A stretch of DNA of 64,000 bases from Meconema thalassinum (Eukaryota > Arthropoda > Insecta > Orthoptera > Tettigoniidae): assembly GCA_946902985.2 (NCBI GenBank), contig OX336392.1, positions 23,876,982-23,940,981 on the forward strand. Reading direction: 5' to 3'. Below, one piece after another: positions 21,936-34,836 of this stretch (the first letter of the stretch is position 1; every line of letters starts with the position of its first letter). A model generated the notes under the pieces. The model was not told where the DNA came from and ran no database searches. It was given only the letters and a program-made list of their open reading frames with translations. The position numbers were made by a program, and so were the translations under genes.

Positions 21936-22855
21936 TAGCGTATTTTCATTTTATGAAAAAAAAATAGGCTTATGAGATCACCTCATGTCCGTGTGTCTGT
22001 CTGTGTGTGTGTATGATTCGTGTGTGTGACCCCCCGCCCCCCTCCCACCCCCCCCCCCACACCACCCCCCTAATAAAATCTAAAAGGCAGAAGCGATTTT
22101 ATTGAAACTCGGTAAGGTCATTGCACCATTTCGGCCGACCCCGACCGTGCCCTTCAAATTGTATTACATGTCGGCTGTGCGAAATATTTCACCAGCATTA
22201 AACATATCCGAAACTATTGCGGATATCACCCTGCAATTTGGCACGGTGATCAAGGGAACTACTAGAAGTTCACCTATTAGACTTTCGTAAACTTGATAAC
22301 TAAAAAACCAACATGGCGATCAAGCGAAGTTGCGACTTTAAAATAGACGTTTCTCGCGATTTAACCAACCAAACGCAATGAAACATGGTACAGTATATGT
22401 TTATACAATGTAATGCACCGACATCTAATTTCGTTCAATTGTTTACATAACCTCAAGATGGCGGCTGTGGGAAGTATTTCACCGGCATTCAATATCTCCG
22501 AAACTATTACTGATATCACCCTGAAACTTTGTACGGAGATAAAGGACACTACTAGAAGTTCACATGTTAGACCTTCAAAAACCTGTTAGCTACAAAACGA
22601 ACATGGCGGCCAAGCGAATTAGAAAATGCAAAGAGACTTTTCTCGCGATGTAATCATCCAAACGCAATGAGACTTGGTACAGCAAATGTTTATACCAATT
22701 GTAATGCACTGGCATCTAATTTTCTTCAATTGATAACCTCAAGATGGCGGAGGTGTGAAATTTTAAAATTAAGTTTTTGTTTCTTGGGTCGTAATCATGC
22801 GATGGAAATGAAAGTTTGAAAAATGAAGCTACGCAATAATTTTTCTATATGGTAC
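21936..22855 (+). mobile_element. Helentron-like element, copy D, 5' part
   Basis: The 5' motif AGCGTATTTTC (21936-21946), the GT and C-rich tract, and copy-A-type interior repeats (AACATGGCG, CAAGATGGCGGC) run up to TATGGTAC. There the 18.5-kb LTR array interrupts it. The rest resumes at 41369. Confidence 0.75.
22852..22855. repeat. Target-site duplication GTAC, left
   Basis: GTAC immediately before the first LTR. It is repeated at 41369-41372 after the last LTR. Confidence 0.85.
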
Positions 22856-25800
22856 TGCCCCCGTAAATTGAATTATATTGAGACCACGATGGCTGTATTG
22901 GCAAATATGAAGAAAGTTATGGCTGTCATAGTTGTGACGTGGATATTCATGACGTAAGCACGGATGACGCAGACTTCACGCAAGTAGGCGGATTGAACTG
23001 AGATTCTTGGTGACGTCATGATTTTGTTCGAGAAAGATCTGAGATTTACGACGCAGTCGCATGGAAACATGGAATTGTGCTGAGGAAGAAGTTACGCGAT
23101 TGGAGGAAAGACTCGAACCAATGAACGATAGTTTGGAGGGAGACGGAGATTACTGAAACTATCATATTTAATTACTTTTGGAATGCAGAATTGTGGAAAT
23201 CTATTTTCAGTTATGGCATTGATTTGGAATTTTGAAGAAATTATTTTTGAGTTTTTGAAATTTGAAAATCCGTCAAGTATAGCCAAAGTTAGAAATTCTA
23301 GCGATGACGGAGAAACAAGCTATTGAAGGGATGGATACGCCCCTTAAGAAGTTGATAAAAGGTCTTGCACAGCAGAGAGGAGCTCTCATATCGCATATAT
23401 ATCTCATATCGCATATATATTTCTGGTGTCATATAGTCGTTTTCGAGTGAATAAGTGAAGCAAGTCATCTTTAGCGCGTGTGGTAAAGCCCACCGCATCG
23501 AACGATCACGGAGCAGTGCCGCAGTTCCATTTTACGGTGATTGAAACTAGGCGAAGTTGAAACGCACACATTAACGAGTCTACAAGATAATATATCAAGA
23601 GTTGACTAATGCCTTTAAGCAAATTCTGTTGTGCAGTACTATATTAAAGTGTGTAGGAAGGTTGAACATTTTCAAGATTATAATTTGGAAGATATTGGCA
23701 TTTTAAGACGGCAGACAAAAGTGATTTTCTCGCCACCTGAGAAGCACTTTTATAATATCACATTCTACGCTACGGCTGACACGTGTAGTGCAACCGTGAT
23801 ACTACATATTGCATTTGGTGATACAACGCTGCGTTCTAACATGGAACGATATAATATGTTAGTTCTTTCAACTATTGTAACGGAAATGGAGATGGAAGGC
23901 TAAGGACTTTAATGCAATTGGGACATATATCAATGGAGTGAAATAGCAGCATGGAACTTCGCTAATCGTCTTTCTACAAAAGCGAGCATGTAGTGAATAT
24001 CCAACTACACTCATGCCTCGTAGTCCAACGCTGAATTATATCAAATGGCAGTGGAAACATATTCATACTCTACAAATATGAATATTTCTGCGGAAATAAC
24101 TGCAATAAACTTCATGGCGAATTTCTACCAGAACTTCAGGGAACTATCAAGAGAGGCCAGGGTAGACCCGGCTCACAAAGAAGAGTTTTGCCAGAAGGAT
24201 GTCTATCGTCTACACGGAGCAGTGCAATTTCCGGAGGAGGAAGCAGTTCTATTCTCCGAGGGCACTGGTTCCAGGTTCGAGGCCGGAGCACATCTTTTTG
24301 GTGAAATGGAACCATCAGCAGTCTTCTTTGGATGATTTTCCTCTAGAACTTCAATCAACAGATAAGGTAGTCGTGAACGTTTCTTGTTTTATTTGAGTCA
24401 TTTAGCGATATCTGAGCAACCATTTTTCTCATATTTTCTGTCCTATATTTTGCCCCATATTCTTGCTTGATATTTCTGTACTCAGTACACTTCGATGAGT
24501 TATGCCTTTTTCTACGATTTATTAAGGCATTGTTATGTCTTTGGCATATTTAAATAATTTTGGATCAGTTGAGACTAATATTTAGATTCTTTCAGTAATT
24601 TGCATATTTTTATAGTCACGATTTGACTGTAAAGTTAATGATTTTCTATGGCAGATTTGAATTCAGACAGCGTGTCACTTTATTAAAGTAATTATATTCA
24701 GTAAATTACTTTGACCAATTTTCTGTCATCCTCAAGAAAGAAGAATAATTAAAAGATTTTAGAGCGTTAAAATCTATTACTGTATTGACGATCTTGGAAA
24801 TACTAGTCGTTTTATGAACATGATTGCAACATAGACATTTATCGTCAGTTCTGAATTACCATTGCATTATAGACAATTTTATGAACTAGGAACTTTGAGT
24901 ACGATTTATTGAGTACACTATAGTAATGAACTTTGATAGGAATTTTTCTCAATACTAGATTGGAACAATAATGTTTGCATTCCACAATCTAATTGTATTC
25001 TATTCGACTATTATGCAGTTTTGATGAACTTTGTTTGAAGATAGTATTTTTATACTACGATACTTAGGAGATATTAATCTCAAATTTTGATAGACCAGAG
25101 AGGCGTGTATAATCGTATTTGCTATTAAATTTATTTGTGATTGGCAAATTTTTACTTCATATCGATTAATGAATGAAACCCACGAAGGTTAAATAAATAA
25201 CAGTTTGAAACAATTAATGAATATAAGAATTTTTAAAGTGGAACTATGGATGTATAATCGTTAGTTCAGTGGACGTGTAAAAGTCGCTGATGAATAATGC
25301 CCTTGAATAAGTGAAGGAGATTCCCACAGTAATAAGAATGAAGTTAATGAATTTGTAAGTGGAGGTTTTTTGTGGAAGATTTTTATGCCATATATATTGA
25401 AATATATGATGAATTCTGGGCCTATTTTATGCAATTTTGTGCGTTTGAGCGAAGTATTTTTCCGCTGAGTTTATTGTCCAGGTCCTTTGAAATTAATCAT
25501 GTGAAATTACTGTTATAATTAACAAGAGTGTTAAATAATTTGAGATAACGATTTTGAATGGAGGTTACCGTCACAAATAATAAAAATAATTATTAAAACT
25601 TATTAAACCTGAATATAAGCTTAAATATAACTAACCTTCATTGGTCGATTATATTAACCTGATTTGAGTAATTATCAACCGGATAAACGAGTGGTTTAAT
25701 GTATTTCTAATATAAATAATATTAATATTGTAAATAAATTATGTAAATATCTTTAACAATAATGTGAAATGAAAGGAATTAAGAGAGGCCTGTATAAATT

Positions 25801-26762
25801 TTTCAATTGTCGTTTGACAATATTATAAACAATTTATAATTGTTATAAACAATTAATGAGCACTTGTTATAAACATTAAGAGTTTTGTTAATATACTCTA
25901 AAGAACGCTAATTATACAAGTGGATTAACAATTAAACAAGTTTTGGGATTATTAGAGTAATCCAGTAATATTTGATTGGAGCATTTAAAAGATTTGCGTG
26001 ATAATATTTGAGTTGAGTTGAGGACATTTAAAGTGTTTGAAAAGGAGCTAGGCTCTGAGGTCACGAGCTTATGCTAACGTTGGCTGGACAGGTGGGTCCA
26101 TTTAACGATGCGAGCATGCGACATGTTGTAAGGTGGATCGCAGCTGGCCTGACTACTGTATGTTAGAGGCCAAGGCCAACTACATAACAGGCTTGCAGAT
26201 ATAAATAAAGTGTGATGTTTATTAAAAGGAAAACAATTGCTACATGTCTCGTTCCAATTCCCTCATCCATTCCAAGTGTATTACTATTATTACGTTCTTT
26301 ATAAGCAAGTAAAGCTAAGATTTTGTATGTAACGTCTACAAGTCCTACAGGAGGACATGATTATATTGGCAATGGCTTCTGATTGCCACGTGTATTTTGT
26401 TGAATTTTTGTTAGAATCATTCCCTTTATGTGAAATAAATTATTGTACAGTTTAAAGTTTCTTGTTTCCGTTTTGGTTCATTTTAAATATCATGGTGGAG
26501 GTTATTGTGAGGGCATACTTTAAGTGATCCAGTTGGCAACCCATACCCGAGATTAATTTGAAGAGGTAAGTAAAGGTAAGTATGAACCCCCGTATATTTT
26601 GGTGTGTTCCACAATAATTTCTTGTTAACTGCTGTGCTCTAATCTCGGTAGTATCTGTCAGTGCCATTTTCATTGATGTAGCTGTGCCGGTGCGTTTGAT
26701 TTTTGGCAATCCGATTGAGGGGGCGGATATCTGACAGCCTACTATCCGGATTTACGGGGACA
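22856..26762 (+). repeat. LTR 1 of the gag-only element
   Basis: 3,907 bp, nearly identical to LTR 2 and LTR 3. It contains an 18-bp tandem duplication (CTCATATCGCATATATAT, near 23385-23420), AATAAA signals (for example 26204) and two tandem GTAAGT donors (26566, 26576). Open frames of 90 codons (23631-23903) and 96 codons (24045-24335; 106 in the other LTRs) are repeated in all copies only because the LTRs are. I do not call them genes. Confidence 0.9.
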
Positions 26763-27025
26763 GTAGGATTGACGCCGCAAATACGTGGGGCACGACAAAA
26801 CTGGATTACCAGGTTGAACGCCAGTAGGATTGGCAACCCTAAAACGTGGGGCACGATCAGCTCGATTGGCTCGATTGCCTCGATTGGCACGATCAATAGG
26901 ATTGACACCGCATTTAGGTGGGGCACGTTCAGCAAAACATTGGATTACCAAGTTATTGCAGTAGAATTGGCACCGCAATTTTGTGGAGTGTTTGAATAAC
27001 ATTGGATTACCAAGTTATCGATGTC
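26763..27025 (+). promoter_or_regulatory. Leader with four tandem primer-binding-site-like repeats (unit 1)
   Basis: Directly after LTR 1, repeats start at 26763, 26824, 26896 and 26961. They share a TAGGATTGAC/GGCACCGC-like head and a CGTGGGGCACG core. The layout resembles the TGGCGCC..AACGTGGG primer-binding region seen once in the related element at 61671-61689. Which repeat, if any, binds a tRNA is unknown. Confidence 0.55.
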
Positions 27026-27531
27026 AATGGGATTGTGAAGACTCAAATAAAGAGGTTGATTCTTTGTTAGATGTCTTAGCCAATTGTAGAATTTGAGAGT
27101 GTGATTATATAGGGATTAAATGTTGTGTTGTATTAGGAAAATTACACTCAGAAAAGATCAGATCTTATACAACTTGAGAGAGGTTAAATAGGCTGGAAAC
27201 TTAGAAAAATCGCCTATGATCTGGAGTCTTATTTTATTTGACCGGCTTATGACATGTTTAGTCATATTAAAGATAAAATTAAACTATTTGGATTGTAAAT
27301 GTAAATTATTTGTGTTACGATATTTTAAAATGAACCAAAGAAATTTGAACATGTGCTTGAGTTTGTTTCAACATGAAGTGTCTACGAAGGTTAATTATAA
27401 GGTAATTATAAGTTAGATTTAAGACAGAAAATTGCTCAAATTTATATATGGTGAAATATGTTGCTCAGATGTTGTTATTTTGCTGTTTGATGTATGTCCC
27501 TAAAGCAGTCTATTATTGAAATATTATTGAA

Positions 27532-29970
27532 ATGGCAGATGAGAGTTTGAAGAAGATGTTGGAGGAGATGTCCAACAGTTTGTCGGCTAATTTGTCTATT
27601 AGGCTGGATGAAAGTGCGAGAGAAATGAAAGCTAGCATGAATAGCAGTATGAAGCAGATGATGGAGGAGAATTCTAGTAATTTGTCTATTAGACTGGATG
27701 AAAGTGTGAAGGAGATGGAAGCTCGGAATACTAGTCGAATGGAGGAGAATATGAAAGTTATTCAGACCAGTTCTGAAAACTTAGAAAATAATATGTCGCG
27801 TTTAAAGATCAATACTCAGGGAATAGAGAATGCTGTAACTGACATGCGCACAGACGTGTCCAATGTCCATAAAGATTTGTCCAATGTGCATAAAGATGTT
27901 TCAGATGTTAGGACTGATGTTTCTAAGGTACAGAAAGATCTTACTATGTTGAATCTTGATGTTGCTAATGTCCGGGGTGATATTTCATGTGCTAGAGCAG
28001 AGGTAATTGTTGTTAGGAATGATGTTGCTACTGTACAAGATAAGGTTGAAGAAGTTCAAAGAGGGATTCAAAATGTTCGAACTGATGTGTCAAATGTTCA
28101 AGTAGACATTAATAATATTCATTCCGATGTAAATGAGATGCAAAACGATATACATAAGATACAAGTAGAAGTTAACACTGTTTTTGTAGACATTGCTAAA
28201 GTTCAAACTGATGTTAATAAAGTAAGAGAAGGAATTGAAACTTCAAAAACACTTTGTACTCGTAACATTAGTGCATTAACAACTAGGTTGGTTGACGAGT
28301 CTGTTAGGACAACAGCGTCTTTAGCAGGATTAAAGTATGATGTAGAGGTCATGAGAACCCAAGTTTTAGATCATAATCGTTTACTTAAAGAAGACATTGA
28401 AGTAGATATTGCGGAAATGTTAACTGAAAATGTAACGGTGTGGAAAGATGAATGGAACAGGTCAAGTGGGGAACATGTCACTCAGATTCAGGAACGAATT
28501 GAAAGAAAACTTGCCAGTACACAAGTAGACATCAAAAATGAGGTAGTGCAAATTAGAAAAGATTAGAGTAAAAGGATGGATTCGCTATCCGAAAAGCAGG
28601 TAGAGGATAGAACTCAAATAGGTCAGGACGTGCAAGCATTAAAATCCACGTTAGAGGAACAAATTCGTAAGGTTGTCTCTGATGTTAATGAAACTACGAG
28701 CAAACTTCAGAATTTGAAACTAGGAGAAGCTAGTATGATGGAAACCTATAAAGAAGAGTTAATTAGGAAAGTCATCACGGAAATCGCAGATAAGGATCCA
28801 GAAGGCTTGACTTGCGAAGATGATAGGAATTACGTCAGACGATGTAACCTCGCTACAGAAGAGAGAGCTATTAGTCCTGAGGAACGTATATCCCGATTCC
28901 GAGAAGAAGAAGAGGATAGGAATTTTGAACCTGAATGGAGATATCGTGATAGTGGGAAGAATTACATGGATTCATATCCGAGAAATGTGACAGTCATCCG
29001 GAACTTTGAGGACAAACCTCAAAAATTCAGTAATACTGATAGTCTAACACCGATAGAATATATCAGGAACCTGAAAGACTATTTCATTGAAGCTCACATT
29101 CTCAGAGAAAGAGAGATGAGGATAGTGGAGAGATTTCTAGCCGGAGGACCCCTTGAATGGTTCAGAGCATTTCGCTACACTTTCAGTAATTTTGACGAAT
29201 TTGCAGAGGCACTGATAAAACGATTCTGGTCCATCGAAGCGCAGAATTCATTAAGAGCTGAGGTATACTCAAGAAAGTATTCAGGTACTCTTCCAACACG
29301 GTACGCTGATTTCTTCACGAGCCAGTTATCACGCTTGAGATTTTTGCAACCCCCATTGTCAACAGAGCAGTTGATAGATGCGATTTCTCGTATGCTGCCT
29401 GTGGAGGTGAGAAGACTCATCATATCGTCAAACATCAGGGATTTGACCAGTATGGACGAATTATTGAGAAGGCTTGACTACACGAGTCCAATGCCAAATG
29501 TGGTACAAAAAGGTCAGAGGCACGAATTCAAAGACATCAATACAGTATATATGAATCAAGTTCAGCAAACTGACAAGCCCAATGAAGAGAAAACTGAAAA
29601 TGTAGGTCCTCACAGGAACCATCACTTTCGCAACCACAGATCGCAAGGTTACCGTCCATATCAGCAAAGAAGAGGCTGGATTAATAATAGAGGAAATTAT
29701 AACAATGGAAGAGGTAGATACTACAATAACCAGGGTTACAATAGAAACTACAATAGAAATTACCAGAATCGAAATCAGAATTCTCAAGGTCAGGTTATGA
29801 CACCCGACAAATATCAAGAGAGAGAGAAAGAAAGTCAGCAGTATCTGAAGGAATTAAGAGAAAAGGAAGCTGAAAACCAAAAGAAAAGACAGGATGTAGT
29901 GATCGATCCTGGTCCTTCTACAAGTCAGCAGAACTTGGAAAATAGAAATTCAGGACAGAAGAGAAAGTAG
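27532..29970 (+). pseudogene. gag: Gag of unit 1, one premature stop
   Basis: Structural protein that would form the particle. The frame is 812 codons, interrupted only by TAG at 28564 (codon 345; unit 2 has TTG). Residues 1-345 are a long coiled coil with heptads of the form D-V-S-x-V-x-K/T. Residues about 490-653 match the retrotransposon capsid pattern, with FLAGGPLEWFRAF and FDEFAEALIKRFW. Residues about 690-755 are Asn/Arg/Tyr-rich and basic (repeated N-R-N-Y), replacing the CCHC zinc knuckle, which is absent. The C terminus here is complete to residue 811. The start is the first Met after a leader of about 770 bp. No pol follows: after the stop there are only 188 bp before LTR 2. No frameshift site to a downstream ORF exists. 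Confidence 0.85.
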
Positions 29971-30145
29971 AGAGGAGAGAATACATTAGCCACACACAAA
30001 CCAGAGTAGAAGTGACTTATGATTAAGGAACATAGAAGAAATATCAGACAAGAGTAAGCCAATAATAATTCAATTTCGTGTTCAAGTGAATTCAGATACT
30101 TATAACACAGAGTTTAAAAACAATTTGCAACTGTTTTTAAAACGT

Positions 30146-30158
30146 GGTGAAGGGAGAA
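30146..30158 (+). promoter_or_regulatory. Polypurine tract of unit 1
   Basis: GGTGAAGGGAGAA abuts the TG of LTR 2 at 30159, the expected plus-strand priming site. The same run precedes LTR 3. Confidence 0.8.
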
Positions 30159-33100
30159 TGCCCCCGTAAATTGAATTATATTGAGACCACGATGGCTGTA
30201 TTGGCAAATATGAAGAAAGTTATGACTGTCATAGTTGTGACGTGGATATTCATGACATAAGCACGGATGACGCAGACTTCACGCAAGTAGGCGGATTGAA
30301 CTGAGATTCTTGGTGACGTCATGATTTTGTTCGAGAAAGATCTGAGATTTACGACGCAGTCGCATGGAAACATGGAATTGTGCTGAGGAAGAAGTTACGC
30401 GATTGGAGGAAAGACTCGAACCAATGAACGATAGTTTGGAGGGAGACGGAGATTACTGAAACTATCATATTTAATTACTTTTGGAATGCAGAATTGTGGA
30501 AATCTATTTTCAGTTATGGCATTGATTTGGAATTTTGAAGAAATTATTTTTGAGTTTTTGAAATTTGAAAATCCTTCAAGTATAGCCAAAGTTAGAAATT
30601 CTAGCGATGACGGAGAAACAAGCTATGGAAGGGATGGATACGCCCCTTAAGAAGTTGATAAAAGGTCTTGCACAGCAGAGAGGAGCTCTCATATCGCATA
30701 TATATCTGATATCGCATATATATTTCTGGTGTCATATAGTCGTTTTCGAGTGAATAAGTGAAGCAAGTCATCTTTAGCGCGTGTGGTAAAGCCCACCGCA
30801 TCGAACGAGCACGGAGCAGTGCCGCAGTTCCATTTTACGGTGATTGAAACTAGGCGAAGTTGAAACGCACACATTAACGAGTCTACAAGATAATATATCT
30901 AGAGTTGACTAATGCCTTTAAGCTAATTCTATTGTGCAGTACTATATTAAAGTGTGTAGAAAGGTTGAACATTTTCAAGATTATAATTTGGAAGATATTG
31001 GCATTTTAAGACGGCAGACAAAAGTGATTTTCTCGCCACCTGAGAAGCACTTTTATAATATCACATTCTACGCTACGGCTGACACGTGTAGTGCAACCGT
31101 GATACTACATATTGCATTTGGTGATACAACGCTGCATTCTAACATGGAACGATATAATATGGCAGTTCTTTCTACTATTGTAACGGAAATGGAGATGGAA
31201 GGCTAAGGACTTTAATGCAATTGGGACATATATCAATGGAGTGAAATAGCAGCATGGAACTTCGCTAATCGTCTTTCTACAAAAGCGAGCATGTAGTGAA
31301 TATCCAACTACACTCATGCCTCGTAGTCCAACGCTGAATTATATCAAATGGCAGTGGAAACATATTCATACTCTACAAATATGAATATTTCTGCGGAAAT
31401 AACTGCAATAAACTTCATGGCGAATTTCTACCAGAACTTCAGGGAACTATCAAGAGAGGCCAGGGTAGACCCGGCTCACAAAGAAGAGTTTTGCCAGAAG
31501 GATGTCTATCGTCTACACGGAGCAGTGCAATTTCCGGAGGAGGAAGCAGTTCTATTCTCCGAGGGCACTGGTTCCAGGTTCGAGGTCGGAGCACATCTTT
31601 TTGGTGAAATGGAACCATCAGCAGTCTTCTTTGGAAGATTTTCCTCTAGAACTTCAATCAACAGATAAGGTAGTCGTGAACGTTTCTTGTTTTATTTGAG
31701 TCATTTAGCGATATCTGAGCAACCATTTTTCTCATATTTTCTGTCCTATATTTTGCCCCATATTCTTGCTTGATATATCTGTACTCAGTACACTTCGATG
31801 AGTTATGCCTTTTTCTACGATTTATTAAGGCATTGTTATGTCTTTGGCATATTTAAATAATTTTGGATCAGTTGTGACTAATATTTAGATTCTTTCAGTA
31901 ATTTGCATATTTTTGTAGTCACGATTTGACTGTAAAGTTAATGATTTTCTATGGCAGATTTGAATTCAGACAGCGTGTCACTTTATTAAAGTAATTATAT
32001 TCAGTAAATTACTTTGACCAATTTTCTGTCATCCTCAAGAAAGAAGAATAATTAAAAGATTTTAGAGCGTTAAAATCTATTACTGTATCGACGATCTTGG
32101 AAATACTAGTCGTTTTATGAACATGATTGCAACATAGACATTTATCGTCAGTTCTGAATTACCATTGCATTATAGACAATTTTATGAACTATGAACTTTG
32201 AGTACGATTTATTGAGAACACTATAGTAATGAACTTTGATAGGAATTTTTCTCAATACTGGATTGGAACAATAATGTTTGCATTCCACAATCTAATTGTA
32301 TTCTATTCGACTATTATGCAGTTTAGATGAACTTTGTTTGAAGATAGTATTTTTATACTACGATACTCAGGAGATATTAATCTCAAATTTTGATAGACCA
32401 GAGAGGCGTGTATAATCGTATTTGCTATTAAATTTATTTGTGATTGGCAAATTTTTACTTCATATCGATTAATGAATGAAACCCACGAAGGTTAAAGAAA
32501 TATCAGTTTGAAACAATTAATGAATATAAGAATTTTTAAAGTTGAACTATGGATGTATAATCGTTAGTTCAGTGGACGTGTAAAAGTCGCTGATGAATAA
32601 TGCCCTTGAATAAGTGAAGGAGATTCCCACAGTAATAAGAATGAAGTTAATGAATTTGTAAGTGGAGGTTTTTTGTGGAAGATTTTTATGCCATATATAT
32701 TGAAATATATGATGAATTCTGGGCCTATTTTATGCAATTTTGTGCGTTTGAGCGAAGTATTTTTCCGCTGAGTTTATTGTCCAGGTCCTTTGAAATTAAT
32801 CATGTGAAATTACTGTTATAATTAACAAGAGTGTTAAATAATTTGAGATAACGATTTTGAATGGAGGTTACCGTCACAAATAATAAAAATAATTATTAAA
32901 ACTTATTAAACCTGAATATAAGCTTAAATATAACTAACCTTCATTGGTCGATTATATTAACCTGATTTGAGTAATTATCAACCGGTTAAACGAGTGGTTT
33001 AATGTATTTCTAATATAAATAATATTAATATTGTAAATAAATTATGTAAATATCTTTAACAATAATGTGAAATGAAAGGAATTAAGAGAGGCCTGTATAA

Positions 33101-34065
33101 ATTTTTCAATTGTCGTTTGACAATATTATAAACAATTTATAATTGTTATAAACAATTAATGAGCATTTGTTATAAACATTAAGAGTTTTGTTAATATACT
33201 CTAAAGAACGCTAATTATACAAGTGGATTAACAATTAAACAAGTTTTGGGATTATTAGAGTAATCCAGTAATATTTGATTGGAGCATTTAAAAGATTTGC
33301 GTGATAATATTTGAGTTGAGTTGAGGACATTTAAAGTGTTTGAAAAGGAGCTAGGCTCTGAGGTCACGAGCTTATGCTAACGTTGGCTGGACAGGTGGGT
33401 CCATTTAACGATGCGAGCATGCGACATGTTGTAAGGTGGATCGCAGCTGGCCTGACTACTGTATGTTAGAGGCCAAGGCCGACTACATAACAGGCTTGCA
33501 GTTATAAATAAAGTGTGATGTTTATTAAAAGGAAAACAATTGCTACATGTCTCGTTCCAATTCCCTCATCCATTCCAAGTGTATTACTATTATTACGTTC
33601 TTTATAAGCTAGTAAAGCTAAGATTTTGTATGTAACGTCTACAAGTCCTACAGGAGGACATGATTATATTGGCAATGGCTTCTGATTGCCACGTGTATTT
33701 TGTTGAATTTTTGTTAGAATCATTCCCTTTATGTGAAATAAATTATTGTACAGTTTAAAGTTTCTTGTTTCCGTTTTGGTTCATTTTAAATATCATGGTG
33801 GAGGTTATTGTGAGGGCATACTTTAAGTGATCCAGTTGGCAACCCATACCCGAGATTAATTTGAAGAGGTAAGTAAAGGTAAGTATGAACCCCCGTATAT
33901 TTTGGTGTGTTCCACAATAATTTCTTGTTAACTGCTGTGCTCTAATCTCGGTAGTATCTGTCAGTGCCATTTTCATTGATGTAGCTGTGCCGGTGCGTTT
34001 GATTTTTGGCAATCCGATTGAGGGGGCGGATATCTGACAGCCTACTATCCGGATTTACGGGGACA
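30159..34065 (+). repeat. LTR 2 (shared middle LTR)
   Basis: 3,907 bp. It serves as 3' LTR of unit 1 and 5' LTR of unit 2. It differs from LTR 1 by scattered substitutions (for example GTTATGACTGTC for GTTATGGCTGTC near its start). Confidence 0.9.
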
Positions 34066-34328
34066 GTAGGATTGACGCCGCAAATACGTGGGGCACGACA
34101 AAACTGGATTACCAGGTTGAACGCCAGTAGGATTGGCAACCCTAAAACGTGGGGCACGATCAGCTCGATTGGTTCGATTGCCTCGATTGGCACGATCAAT
34201 AGGATTGACACCGCATTTAGGTGGGGCACGTTCAGCAAAACATTGGATTACCAAGTTATTGCAGTAGAATTGGCACCGCAATTTTGTGGAGTGTTTGAAT
34301 AACATTGGATTACCAAGTTATCGATGTC
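34066..34328 (+). promoter_or_regulatory. Leader with four primer-binding-site-like repeats (unit 2)
   Basis: Same four repeats as unit 1, starting at 34066, 34127, 34199 and 34264. Confidence 0.55.
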
Positions 34329-34836
34329 AATGGGATTGTGAAGACTCAAATAAAGAGGTTGATTCTTTGTTAGATGTCTTAGCCAATTGTAGAATTTGAG
34401 AGTGTGATTATATAGGGATTAAATGTTGTGTTGTATTAGGAAAATTACACTCAGAAAAGATCAGATCTTATACAACTTGAGAGAGGTTAAATAGGCTGGA
34501 AACTTAGAAAAATCGCCTATGATCTGGAGTCTTATTTTATTTGACCGGCTTATGACATGTTTAGTCATATTAAAGATAAAATTAAACTATTTGGATTGTG
34601 AATGTAAATTATTTTTGTTAGGATATTTTAAAATGAACCAAAGAAATTTGAACATGTGCTTGAGTTTGTTTCAACATGAAGTGTCTACGAAGGTTAATTA
34701 TAAGGTAATTATAAGTTAGATTTAAGACAGAAAATTGCTCAAATTTATATATGGTGAAAGATGTTGCTCAGATGTTGTTATTTTGCTCTGTTTGATGTAT
34801 GTCCCTAAAGCAGTCTATTATTGAAATAATATTGAA

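Noticed and set aside
23631..24335. Open frames of 90 and 96-106 codons repeated in all three LTRs
   Set aside because: Their conservation is explained by the near-identity of the LTRs, one copy is shortened by a stop, and no domain is recognisable.
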